Below, piece by piece: positions 56,493 through 64,000 of a stretch of DNA of 64,000 nucleotides. The stretch lies in NCBI RefSeq assembly GCF_013388255.1, contig NZ_CP058215.1, forward strand, positions 248,001 through 312,000, written 5' to 3'. Origin of the DNA: Methanolobus zinderi (lineage in GTDB: Archaea; Halobacteriota; Methanosarcinia; Methanosarcinales; Methanosarcinaceae). Each line of letters opens with the position of its first letter. Within the stretch, counting starts at the first letter, position 1. The notes under the pieces are model-generated. The model made no database searches and was not told where the DNA came from. It was given only the letters and a program-made list of their open reading frames with translations. The position numbers and the translations under genes are program-made.

Positions 56493-56620
56493 GAAGTTAT
56501 TGATATTTTTTTATTCTGATGTCTGGTTCCATGAAGAGGCATATCTTAATGCTTTCAGGTTCGTAGAACTGAATTCTTAAGTGTGGTTTATTTTTGTTTA
56601 TGTTGAATTGAGACCGGCGA

Positions 56621-57001
56621 CTATGCAACTACAGCCAGAGACCCGGACCCCACAGGCAAATGCATGGAATTAAGTGCAGACGCTTCCACTACATGTGGTG
56701 TTGGCGCATTTCTTTTTAAAATGCTGAATGTAATCTCTACCTCGATGACATTTTCGGAAATATCAACAACCATGTCCAGTGACTTGTAGTTTCTCACGTC
56801 GTACCTGGAGACGCCGAGTCTGCTGGAAATATCGAGAATTTCAACACCCATGATTGAATCATCTTCAGCGATATCCAGAATGATCCCATCTAAATCAATT
56901 GATGCCTTGTACTTCATTTTACTGGAATATGCAAAGAAACTATCGTTTTCCATATCATAGTCTGTAGCATCGCCTTTTATACATATGGTTTTCAGACTCA
57001 T
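56621..57001 (-). CDS. DUF2283-like protein (possible antitoxin)
   Basis: 126 residues. The central part KASIDLDGIILDIAEDDSIM followed by GVEILDISSRLG is DUF2283-like (a short beta-strand unit found in many archaeal and bacterial proteins, often next to DUF4258). A C-terminal extension of about 50 residues has no match I know. It starts one base after the stop of the upstream gene, so they are coupled. DUF2283/DUF4258 pairs are predicted toxin-antitoxin-like modules; that link is inference here. Confidence 0.6.
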   Translation of the reverse strand: MSLKTICIKGDATDYDMENDSFFAYSSKMKYKASIDLDGIILDIAEDDSIMGVEILDISSRLGVSRYDVRNYKSLDMVVDISENVIEVEITFSILKRNAPTPHVVEASALNSMHLPVGSGSLAVVA

Positions 57002-57002
57002 T

Positions 57003-57314
57003 TTATCTCATCCGATTTCTGGAAAACTCTTTTAGACACGTTACCAACACAAGTTTTACTGGGTTCTTCTGCCTCAGGCTAAAGATGATACTAAGGTCGT
57101 ATTCTTTACTATACTCGTACATGACTTTAAACTTTCCCGCAGACTGCTTTAAAATTCCAACCGGGGTATTTCCGTTTATGAACACATATATGTTCTCAAG
57201 ACCCATGCGTAGACGAACCCGATCTCTTTCAATGAAATGCTCGGATTGCTCAATGTCTTCTATTTTGATCTCCGATAGAATCTTTCCAAAAGTATAGATG
57301 TCCATTTCATTCAT
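57003..57314 (-). CDS. Small protein with DUF4258/RelE-like features (possible toxin)
   Basis: 103 residues. The segment EQSEHFIERDRVRLRMGLENIY followed by a beta-rich part (KVMYEYSKEYDLSIIF; KLVLVTCL) resembles DUF4258 or RelE/BrnT-type small toxins, although the match is weak. It is followed one base later by the DUF2283-like gene. Ends with basic EFSRNRMR. Start choice between MNEMD and MDIYT is open. Expressed from an AT-rich upstream gap. Confidence 0.5.
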   Translation of the reverse strand: MNEMDIYTFGKILSEIKIEDIEQSEHFIERDRVRLRMGLENIYVFINGNTPVGILKQSAGKFKVMYEYSKEYDLSIIFSLRQKNPVKLVLVTCLKEFSRNRMR

Positions 57315-57720
57315 GTCTGACGCAGTTCTCTTCCTTTAAGGTAATATTGTATCATGTATGCTTGTATGGACTATATAAAAAAGTTGTTATCCCCCGTTTT
57401 CTATGATTTTCTTTTAATCCTCTCTCGTGGAATTGAATCCTGAAGTGGAGTTTACTTTTGTTGTACAGGAGAGCTCGGGGAAAGGCTGGTTGAGAAGCTG
57501 GGAAGGTTGGGGAATTTGAGGGTTGAGGGAGATGGGGAGGATTAAGAAAGAAGATTCTTGCCATCAGCTATACAAAATGGAAGGAGATAGTATTCTCTAA
57601 AGGTACACTACACGAAGAAAAATGCTGAAGCACAAAAACCATTTAGTCTGGATACACATGTACAAGAAAGATTAGAAATATGGAGAGAATATTAAAATTG
57701 AAATAAGTCAGGAATCAAAT
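57315..57720. other. Gap with tgtA relic and AT-rich sequence
   Basis: 406 bp. 57430-57545 is a decayed copy of the end of tgtA (own entry). The remainder is AT-rich with no ORF; the region after 57600 probably holds the promoter of the AT-rich gene that follows. Confidence 0.5.
57430..57545 (+). pseudogene. tgtA 3' remnant
   Basis: Reads ELNPEVEFTFVVQE, against ELNPEAEFTFIMQE in the intact tgtA, with about 80% identity in the DNA over the first ~40 bases. After one frameshift it continues LGERLVEKLGRLGNLRV and reaches a stop at the homologous place. Only the last ~38 codons remain. It marks a former duplication or recombination next to the AT-rich gene. Confidence 0.7.
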
Positions 57721-59103
57721 ATGTCATACAAAATCAAAAACGAGATATTGGTTGACTGTGATGAGTGTATACATTACATTAAAAACAAGATTAAGCAAAA
57801 AGAACATTTTTTTATAACTGAGTTTGCAGACACTTTTGAACAAAGTAGAGGAGAAATATTGGAATTTATTGTTAAATCTCTTTACGATTTGAAGGATAAT
57901 TACAATTATCCAGATTTTAGTAGGCATACTGTAACTCAGGAATTAGTAGACCATGGTCAATTCAAAAAAGAAGAAATTGATGTAGTGTTTGAAAAATATT
58001 CTTATGATACTGATGACTATTCAGAAGAATTTATGTCTTTGAATGAAATCGATTTTGAAGATTATCTAAAAGCCACAGCGAATACTTCTGCTGATCCGTT
58101 TGGCGAATGGCCTTTTCCTAAAGAAACAAAATACAACTTTCCTTTTTCAGATTGTGATTATATAATGTATTTGGGTCTATGCAAAATGGATGTTGAATAT
58201 TTAGAGTGTCCTGATTGTGGAAACAAAATTAGTAATTCTCCAATCAATGTCACATTAGGATATGATAAAAGTCTAGTATGTCCTTTTTGTATTAACCGTA
58301 GAGATAATGAATTTGATATTAAAGGGCTTTTAAAGCCCGGTTATCCCGTACACCACGGCACATGGCAAAGCCAAAATCCAGAGTTTTTGTTTAGTGGCAC
58401 TGATTATTTTGCATTTGCACATCCAAAATGCAAAAAAAGCGAACGTGATGATGGCAAAGGTCCAATGTTTGTTAGTGGTCTTTGGATAGATTCTTGTGGT
58501 CGTGTTGTACTGAGCTTAGAATGCGTATATTGTGGTGCACGAAATGCTTTGAAACCTTTTACTAAGGAAAAACATGTTCCTATATTTGATGCATCTGGTG
58601 CAATATGGAAACGTATTGAATCTCCTATAAAAGAAGCAATTGAAAAAGGTGAAGGGAAAAGAATTGAATTTAAATCTTTTTTAGAATACAACCCATTTAC
58701 ACAAAAGACTGACTCCAAACAAATCGATAAAGTTATGCAGGGAATATGTGGTTTTCTTAATGCCGAGGGTGGAATTTTATTACTTGGAATTACTAACGAT
58801 AAAAAGATTATCGGAATTGAGGATGAGTATCAAACCTATGGTCGAGATAAGAAAAATACTGATGGATTTCAGTTGAAGTTAGGTGATGTTATTTCAAATT
58901 GTATCGACAAAAATGTAATTAAATTTATTGAGATCGAGTTCAGCAAAATTGATGAGCATGATGTTTGTGGTATCATTATTAAAAAGTCGGATATTCCTCG
59001 TTATTTCAAAGAGAGATTTTTTGTTAGAGAAGCAGGAAGGACAGTAGAAAAAACAATGTCACAAGCTCACGAGTATATTAGGTCACATTGGCCAGACTAC
59101 TAA
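57721..59103 (+). CDS. Zinc-cysteine plus AlbA_2/Schlafen-like domain protein
   Basis: 460 residues. A unique N-terminal part of about 150 residues is followed by a zinc-like segment with CPDCG and CPFC near residues 162-190, then a CVYCG motif near 260. The C-terminal ~150 residues are an AlbA_2 (Schlafen AAA_4-type) domain: RIEFKSFLEYNP, ICGFLNAEGGILLLGI, and the closing FFVREAGRTVE. This domain binds nucleic acid and appears in defence and transcription-linked proteins. Base composition is clearly lower in GC than the flanking genes, with many AAA, GAA and TTT codons, suggesting recent acquisition. Single gene; a defence role is a guess. Confidence 0.7.
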   Translation: MSYKIKNEILVDCDECIHYIKNKIKQKEHFFITEFADTFEQSRGEILEFIVKSLYDLKDNYNYPDFSRHTVTQELVDHGQFKKEEIDVVFEKYSYDTDDYSEEFMSLNEIDFEDYLKATANTSADPFGEWPFPKETKYNFPFSDCDYIMYLGLCKMDVEYLECPDCGNKISNSPINVTLGYDKSLVCPFCINRRDNEFDIKGLLKPGYPVHHGTWQSQNPEFLFSGTDYFAFAHPKCKKSERDDGKGPMFVSGLWIDSCGRVVLSLECVYCGARNALKPFTKEKHVPIFDASGAIWKRIESPIKEAIEKGEGKRIEFKSFLEYNPFTQKTDSKQIDKVMQGICGFLNAEGGILLLGITNDKKIIGIEDEYQTYGRDKKNTDGFQLKLGDVISNCIDKNVIKFIEIEFSKIDEHDVCGIIIKKSDIPRYFKERFFVREAGRTVEKTMSQAHEYIRSHWPDY

Positions 59104-59297
59104 AGAATTATATTCCTTTTTTTAATTTAGCTTTAATCAAATTAAAGTAATTTTTTATTAGAAGTTCTGTTTTTTTTTTTTAGTTGTATATATCCCCACA
59201 CTTACTTGCGAAGGGTAAGATTTGAGCCATTGTCAATTCGTCCACTTACTTATTATAAAAAATAACCAATCCTCATACATGCAGGAGAGATGAGTGC

Positions 59298-59363
59298 ATG
59301 ACAAGTACACAAACTCTCGCCAAAATTTCCCGCCTCTCTCCAAAAGTAAATATACGATACTGA
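59298..59363 (+). CDS. Possible 21-codon leader peptide upstream of the prenyltransferase gene
   Basis: ATG with AGGAGAG about ten bases upstream, encoding MTSTQTLAKISRLSPKVNIR plus one residue, before a stop at 59361. The same ribosome binding site could instead serve a GTG at 59294 that extends the prenyltransferase by 34 residues. It lies downstream of a TATA-like TATTATAAAAAA near 59250. Weak evidence; listed because a strong ribosome binding site must serve something. Confidence 0.3.
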   Translation: MTSTQTLAKISRLSPKVNIRY

Positions 59364-59395
59364 AAATTAGGAGGCTAGAACTTACTGGTGATAAC

Positions 59396-60361
59396 GTGGT
59401 TTCCACTTCTGAATCAAAAACTAGGAATCCTTATGTCGAGCTTCTCAGGCCGGAGATTGCCGACATGGATCTTGCCCTTCCTGCTGCCAGTGCTTTGCTG
59501 GCGGCCTATCTTGCCACTGGAGGCTTCCCTCCGTTGATACCTTTCATAATCGCGGTGATCGGCGGTTACGCAGCGATCACGAGTTCCTATGTGTACAACG
59601 ACTGCTGCGATATGGATATCGATAAGATCAACCTTCCCAACCGCCCGCTGGTATCCAATCGGCTCACGCGGGATCAGGCGCTCAAGTACGCGCTCTTCCT
59701 GTTCGTGGTTGCCGGTGCGGCTGCGCTTATACTCAACCCTGAGTCCTTTGTGGTGCTCCTGATAGCTGTCGGAACGATCAGCATCTATTCGGCCATAGCC
59801 AAAAGAGCCACATTCCTGAGCTTTGTGCCCGTGGGTATTGCATACGGTCTTGTTCCCATAGGTATCTGGCTTGCATTCGACTCTGCCGGAGTGCTCAACA
59901 TACCCGGACTTTTCGGCGTAGTTCCTCACTATGGTGACATACTTCCTCTGCCTGCGGTCTTCCTGGGTCTGATGATGTGTTTCACCGACTGGGGATTCAC
60001 ACTCTCGGGCGTTGCCAGGGACGTTGAAGGGGACCGTGCACGCGGTGCTCCAACATTCCCGGTAACATTCGGAATTGAGGCAACCTCGAAGTTCGTAACC
60101 CTGATGTGGGTTGTAGGAGTCATCGCCTCCATTGCAATCGGACTAACAGCAGAGCTGGGTCCCATATATTTTGCAGGTGCACTGCTCGCAGGTGGCTGGA
60201 TGCTCACACAATCATTTGATTTCATAAAGAACCCGCTACCTGAGCGCGGAGGAAAACTCTTCCTCCAGGGTTCAAGATACAGAGGTATCATGTTCGGTTC
60301 ACTCATACTTGACGTAATACTCCTGGTACTTGTCCCGGCATATTCCGGCATACTCTGGTAA
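59396..60361 (+). CDS. UbiA-family prenyltransferase
   Basis: 321 residues from the GTG at 59396 with GGTGAT upstream; a GTG at 59294 gives 355. Eight or nine TM helices. The first Asp-rich motif YNDCCDMDIDKINLPNRPL and the second, DWGFTLSGVARDVEGDRARG, bind the Mg-pyrophosphate of the prenyl donor. UbiA enzymes add isoprenoid chains to aromatic or glycerol acceptors; in archaea the best known is DGGGP synthase of membrane lipids. The next gene encodes a divergent geranylgeranyl reductase and the third a radical SAM protein, so a tail-modified lipid or a prenylated cofactor such as methanophenazine is possible. Which of these cannot be told. Confidence 0.88.
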   Translation: MVSTSESKTRNPYVELLRPEIADMDLALPAASALLAAYLATGGFPPLIPFIIAVIGGYAAITSSYVYNDCCDMDIDKINLPNRPLVSNRLTRDQALKYALFLFVVAGAAALILNPESFVVLLIAVGTISIYSAIAKRATFLSFVPVGIAYGLVPIGIWLAFDSAGVLNIPGLFGVVPHYGDILPLPAVFLGLMMCFTDWGFTLSGVARDVEGDRARGAPTFPVTFGIEATSKFVTLMWVVGVIASIAIGLTAELGPIYFAGALLAGGWMLTQSFDFIKNPLPERGGKLFLQGSRYRGIMFGSLILDVILLVLVPAYSGILW

Positions 60362-60414
60362 ACGATAGCGATAATGGTTAAATTAAAAGAGGAAACCAGT
60401 CAAAGAGACTCAAC

Positions 60415-61572
60415 ATGGACGCGGATATCATTGTAATAGGGGCTTCCCCTGCGGGAGTCATGGCAGCAAGGAATGCTTCGAGCAAAGGCTGCAAGGTCAT
60501 GCTCCTCGACAGGAAGGAAGCTGCAGGTGTACCAACCCACCCTGCGAACACCTTCTTCAAGGGAATGTTCGACCGTACAGGCGAGGAGGTCGACCAGAGC
60601 TATGTCATCAAGAACCTCAAGGGCGCCTACATAATAGCGCCCGGTGGCAGGAACGTTCTCTTCGAAGGAGAAGCCTATTTCCTCGACCGCAGAAAATTCG
60701 ATGAATTCTACATCAAGCAGGCAGAAGATGCAGGCGCAGACGTTCGCTTCGGAATCGAGGTCCTCAACGTTCTCAGGTCCGAAGGCGGCTTTCTGCTAAG
60801 CACCTCCAAGGGTAAGATGAGATGCAAGCTGGTGATAGTCTCTGACGGCATCAACTCAAGGATTGGCGGCCTTCTCGGCATGAAGCCCATAAAGTACCCG
60901 GACGATATCGCCTGGTCCCTGGAAGCCGAGATCGAGGCAGACAGCATCGGTGAGCCTGATTATTTCGAATACTATGTGGGCAATCACGCACCCGGCTGGA
61001 AATCCACCTATTCCCCGTGTGGTGGCAACAGGGCTACCCTCGGGATGTACGTCCGCAGGCACGGCATGGATGTTTCCGATTTCTTTGATGACTGGCTTGA
61101 AAGGTTCAAGAGACTCAAGGGACTTGATGAAGTGAAGATCATCAGCAAGTCCACAGGTGGCGACCCCATAGCTGCAATTCCCGGTGATATCGTTGACGAT
61201 GGTGTCATGATCGTGGGTGGTTCTGCTGCCCAGTCAGGTATCGGATACGGCATGCATGCAGGACAGATGTGCGGTGATGTTGCAGCCGATGCAATCGCAA
61301 AAGGCGATACCTCAAAGGGATTCCTCTCAGAATACAGGAAACGCTGGAATGATGAATACAGGACCGAGTACTATCTCGGAAGATTTGCCCTCGAGACTCT
61401 AAGAAAGATGTCCGATAATGAGATCAATGAGATGATGAAGGTCTTTGAAGGCGAGGACCTGAAGGTGCTTGGCGGAAGTCCTTTTAGCCAGGCAGTGCAG
61501 ATATCGAAGATGATACTGAAAAATAATCCCTCTTCAATACTCTCTTACAGGGCTATCTTCAGGAACAAGTGA
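60415..61572 (+). CDS. Divergent geranylgeranyl reductase-family flavoprotein
   Basis: 385 residues. FAD Rossmann motif VIGASPAGVMAARNASSKG opens the protein, VIVSDGINSRIGGLLG sits near 140, and the second FAD motif GVMIVGGSAAQSGIGYGMHAG near 270 is typical of the GGR group. The usual Cys-containing loop after the first strand (PxRCAEG in classical GGR) is replaced by AAGVPTHPANTFFKG without Cys, so it probably reduces a different prenyl substrate or uses another donor. Ends with a helical tail. Downstream of the prenyltransferase by 53 bp and two bases before... the radical SAM gene, so clearly one operon. Confidence 0.85.
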   Translation: MDADIIVIGASPAGVMAARNASSKGCKVMLLDRKEAAGVPTHPANTFFKGMFDRTGEEVDQSYVIKNLKGAYIIAPGGRNVLFEGEAYFLDRRKFDEFYIKQAEDAGADVRFGIEVLNVLRSEGGFLLSTSKGKMRCKLVIVSDGINSRIGGLLGMKPIKYPDDIAWSLEAEIEADSIGEPDYFEYYVGNHAPGWKSTYSPCGGNRATLGMYVRRHGMDVSDFFDDWLERFKRLKGLDEVKIISKSTGGDPIAAIPGDIVDDGVMIVGGSAAQSGIGYGMHAGQMCGDVAADAIAKGDTSKGFLSEYRKRWNDEYRTEYYLGRFALETLRKMSDNEINEMMKVFEGEDLKVLGGSPFSQAVQISKMILKNNPSSILSYRAIFRNK

Positions 61573-61573
61573 G

Positions 61574-62719
61574 ATGAAGAACAAATATTACTTTTACAAA
61601 AATCCGTTTTTCAAAGTATATGCCCAGATCGAGAACGGCCTGGTAAAAATGAAGACATCAGGCATTGCATCTTCTGTCATGGGCTCATTTGTCTCCGATA
61701 TGATGGAAATATTCGAAGGCACAAAGCCTTCAAAAGTCGAGAATGACCAACTGATCTACTCTACATGGATGCCTCCCATACCAAGCAAGGCCTTTGACAG
61801 GCTCGTATCAAGCCAGATGAGTGCAATGCGGGGCAAGTACATCCCGGAGCAGATCACGATATCAATCACCGAGGAGTGTCCCAACAGGTGCATTCACTGC
61901 GCACTCCCGGACACAAAGAACAAGGCAAAGCTCAGTCCCGATATTGTAAAGAGCATCATAGACCAGACACAGGATATGGGCACGACCCTAATTATCTTCG
62001 ATGGCGGTGAACCCTTGCTCTATGATGGTCTTGAGAATCTTATTAGTTATGTGGACCAATCAAAGGCGATTCCCGGCCTTTTCACATCAGGTGTGGGTCT
62101 GACGCCCGAGCGTGCATCAAGCCTGAAAGCGTCGGGTCTTTCCATGCTCAGCATCAGCCTTGACAGTGCGAACGAAGCGGGTCATGATTTCATGCGCGGC
62201 AGGCCGGGCGTGTTCAATGAGGCCACAGCCGCAATAAAGAACGGTCTTGATGCCGGACTGCTGGTTGGCATTTACGTTGTCCTCTCTCCGCGCAATATCA
62301 ATGAGCTGGATGATTTCTATGAACTTGCAAAAGACCTGGGCGTACATGAGCTGTCCTTTTACGAGATAGTTCCCACCGGCAGGTGGCAGGGTCACGAAAA
62401 GGAAGTCCTGTTTGCTGAAGACCTGAAAAAGTTCGATGATTTCGTGGAACGTACATCCTGTGCCGAGGGACCGCGTGTGTTCCCGATACCCCAGATCATC
62501 AGGAAAATGGGATGCTTTGCAGGCCGCAAATGGCTCCATGTGACTCCCGAAGGAGATGTCCTTCCCTGTGCATGCATGCCAAAACCCTATGGCAACATCC
62601 ATGGTGAAACTCTGGAATCCATCTGGAAGAAGATATACAAGGATCCTGTTTTCAACTCAGGTCCGTGTCTTATGCGTGACAGCGAGTTCAGAAAGGTCCA
62701 TCTCGGACTTGAAAAGTGA
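61574..62719 (+). CDS. Radical SAM/SPASM domain protein
   Basis: 381 residues. A 95-residue N-terminal extension is followed by a radical SAM core with the cluster motif ECPNRCIHC (Cys-x3-Cys-x2-Cys), IIFDGGEPLLYDGL (the GGEP motif) and LSISLDSANEAGHDFMRG. The C-terminal SPASM-like region has CFAGRKWLHVTPEGDVLPC followed by a Cys-x-Cys and later Cys for auxiliary Fe-S. SPASM proteins usually modify peptides or cofactors. Its start is one base after the reductase gene stop, so it belongs to the same pathway. Target unknown. Confidence 0.9.
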   Translation: MKNKYYFYKNPFFKVYAQIENGLVKMKTSGIASSVMGSFVSDMMEIFEGTKPSKVENDQLIYSTWMPPIPSKAFDRLVSSQMSAMRGKYIPEQITISITEECPNRCIHCALPDTKNKAKLSPDIVKSIIDQTQDMGTTLIIFDGGEPLLYDGLENLISYVDQSKAIPGLFTSGVGLTPERASSLKASGLSMLSISLDSANEAGHDFMRGRPGVFNEATAAIKNGLDAGLLVGIYVVLSPRNINELDDFYELAKDLGVHELSFYEIVPTGRWQGHEKEVLFAEDLKKFDDFVERTSCAEGPRVFPIPQIIRKMGCFAGRKWLHVTPEGDVLPCACMPKPYGNIHGETLESIWKKIYKDPVFNSGPCLMRDSEFRKVHLGLEK

Positions 62720-63100
62720 TCCTTGCTGTGAATATTAAAGAACAACACTACCATCCGCCGCAGGCGGCACATTCCCTCGTTGCCGTACCAGTGACTATCG
62801 CAGGATTTCAATAATAAACTGCCGACCTTGACTTTGCAGTTGATAGATTTTTACTAAGCAGTGTTTCTACAAAGAGACCTCTACATAAGTCCTGCGGAAA
62901 AATATTCTAAAAGGCTGTCAGCGATTTCTTTCATCTTTTCGGGCTGTGTCGGCCTCGCCGGAATCCTCCGGATAATGTAAGTTATACATAATTTCTGACT
63001 ATGCAAGCTGACAGAAAGAACAACAGAAAAAATCCAGTAATCAAAAATCCTGACTTCAAAATTGAAATCCGAAGTATTTCTACAAAGTCGGTAAAATAGT
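62720..63100. repeat. Long non-coding element, copy B (core about 62737-63095, minus orientation)
   Basis: Gene-free stretch that aligns, reverse complemented, with 1253-1587. Matching blocks in order are TGTAGAAAT (63077-63085), CAATTTT and AAGTC (near 63054-63064), CCGGCGAGGCCG (near 62950-62961), CCTTTTAGAATATTTTTC (near 62896-62913) with GCAGGACTT following, and GCCGCCTGCGGCGGATGGTAG (near 62749-62769). Copies are about 75-85% identical within blocks and unalignable between them. The GC-rich block forms a hairpin at the end facing the radical SAM gene and might also end that transcript. Confidence 0.65.
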
Positions 63101-63114
63101 AATTAATAAAAAAC

Positions 63115-63142
63115 AGTTGAAAAAAGGGTGAATAAATCACCC
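63115..63142 (-). terminator. Terminator of the coiled-coil gene
   Basis: On the minus strand GGGTGA TTTAT TCACCC (63126-63142) is followed by TTTTTTC. It begins about 12 bases after the stop codon. Clear hairpin plus oligo-T. Confidence 0.75.
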
Positions 63143-63154
63143 GATCTATTTTGA

Positions 63155-64000
63155 TTATTTAAGGAAACCTGATCTCTGGAGAGCCATAAGGTTCTCTGTT
63201 GTAAGTTTGCCACCGGACTTGAACTTGTCGAAAATGTCCTCGGCATCCTTGCGAGCATCAGCTTTTGCAGCCTCTTTCCTGCCATCGACATCGCCTTTCT
63301 TGATCTTGCGGATCTCCTTATCGATGTCACGGATCTCCTTCTGAGCTGAAATGAAAAGCTTGTGCTGCTCGTCGGCGCTTTCCTGGAATTTTACAAATTC
63401 CTTGTGGGCAGCGTCGGAATCGGCACGGACTTTGTCCGCTTCCTTGAAAGTTGTGATCATCTTATCGTGATATTCCTGTGCCTGCTGGGCATACTCGGAA
63501 AGTACTTTGTGATGTTCTGAAGCCTCATCCCTTACCTTCTGGGCTTCGTTCAAAAGGTCCTTGAGTTCCTGATTGCTTTCAAGCTGTTCTTTCTTTGCAA
63601 CATAGAGTTTCTGAAGTTCAGTGATCTTGTTGACAAGTTCTCTTTCCTTGTTTGTCGTAAGAACTTCGGTCTGCTGTGTGAATTCCAGTCTGTCGATCTC
63701 TTTGCGTATGTCCTTGATAGAAGGGCCACCAAGATTGTTCACATTGCGGATCTGGTCTATCTGTGCAAAGATCTCGTTTGCCTTTGAGTTGACCTCATCA
63801 CGGAGTGTCTTGTATTCCTGTACCTTATCGTTGTTCTCGTCACGGAGCTTCTTGTAATCCTGTGCTTCGTTGATAAGGTCTTTGGTCTTCTTATTAAGTT
63901 CGTTACGCTTTGCAGCCAGAGAGCTTGCTTCTGCGTTGAGTTCGTTTCTCTTAGTCTTGTATTCTTCAGACTGCTTTTTAAGTTCAGTCTTCTTTTCGTT
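63155..64000 (-). CDS. Long coiled-coil protein, C-terminal part
   Basis: The frame is open from 64000 to the stop at 63155, so the start is outside. The 281 visible residues are almost wholly Lys/Glu/Gln/Asp-rich heptads (for example RNELNKKTKDLINEAQDYKK). They end in a short non-coiled tail, GGKLTTENLMALQRSGFLK. Such proteins are common in euryarchaea and are often labelled 'coiled-coil protein' or, misleadingly, phosphoserine phosphatase; the role is unknown. An internal GTG at 63742 is not the start. A clear terminator follows. Confidence 0.8.
   Translation of the reverse strand, partial: NEKKTELKKQSEEYKTKRNELNAEASSLAAKRNELNKKTKDLINEAQDYKKLRDENNDKVQEYKTLRDEVNSKANEIFAQIDQIRNVNNLGGPSIKDIRKEIDRLEFTQQTEVLTTNKERELVNKITELQKLYVAKKEQLESNQELKDLLNEAQKVRDEASEHHKVLSEYAQQAQEYHDKMITTFKEADKVRADSDAAHKEFVKFQESADEQHKLFISAQKEIRDIDKEIRKIKKGDVDGRKEAAKADARKDAEDIFDKFKSGGKLTTENLMALQRSGFLK

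Noticed and set aside
59414-59929. 171-codon minus-strand ORF over the prenyltransferase gene
   Set aside because: Shadow of the UbiA coding frame; rich in Arg/His/Glu with no domain.

Overview
The window is chromosomal DNA of a methanogenic archaeon, most likely of the Methanosarcinaceae (Methanolobus / Methanococcoides / Methanohalophilus type). The evidence is an archaeal 16S-tRNA-Ala-23S-tRNA-Cys-5S rRNA operon with bulge-helix-bulge processing stems, TATA-type promoters, archaeal information-processing genes (DnaG, RPA, HerA-NurA, archaeosine enzymes TgtA and ArcS, KptA, RtcA, an archaeal RNA ligase), FilR1 (Msr-type) regulators, an aSelBL-like factor otherwise known from Methanosarcina, and a PGF-CTERM surface protein. 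The genus call is inference; a 16S search would settle it.

Layout. 1-5.2 kb: end of a UPF0201 gene, a sugar-phosphate-isomerase-like gene, a long non-coding repeat, a tiny ribbon-helix-helix gene, tRNA-Lys and the nurA-herA pair. 5.5-12.6 kb: Na+/solute symporter, VOC protein, MetE-like methyltransferase, SpoIIM-like membrane protein, KaiC-like ATPase with a disordered partner, and aSelBL. 12.6-22 kb: RNA ligase, four CBS-domain genes, a three-OB-fold RPA, KptA, RtcA and an NADH-oxidase/CoA-disulfide-reductase family flavoprotein. 22.7-29.5 kb: dnaG, a UPF0058 gene, a GNAT gene, arcS and a GlcD/GlcF-type oxidoreductase pair. 29.5-36.2 kb: a signalling region with two full FilR1 regulators, one truncated one, and a CheB-CheR-PAS gene broken by two frameshifts, followed by a PGF-CTERM protein. 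36.3-41.3 kb: YgiQ radical SAM, MBL hydrolase, TatD and leuA (which lacks a usable in-frame start codon). 41.4-46.8 kb: rRNA operon. 47-50.5 kb: a coiled-coil unknown, a CNNM-type transporter and a solo TnpB element. 50.6-56.1 kb: tgtA and a tightly coupled four-gene sulfur operon. 56.2-59.1 kb: an accessory island. 59.3-62.7 kb: UbiA prenyltransferase, divergent geranylgeranyl reductase and radical SAM/SPASM. 62.7-64 kb: second copy of the long repeat and the 3' part of a coiled-coil gene.

The most interesting block is 52.3-56.1 kb. A rhodanese-type sulfurtransferase with one surviving active site, an EgtD-type histidine methyltransferase, a SufS-like cysteine desulfurase and a SufE-like sulfur acceptor are joined by three 4-nt ATGA overlaps behind a TATA box and an 8-bp inverted repeat. 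This is what an anaerobic ergothioneine pathway (EanA/EanB) with its own sulfur supply would look like in a methanogen. Other notable points are a ~350-bp non-coding element present in two diverged, oppositely oriented copies at the two ends of the window, a possible lipid-tail cluster (UbiA-GGR-radical SAM), and an AT-rich island with a zinc/AlbA_2 protein, a DUF2283 pair and a relic of tgtA.
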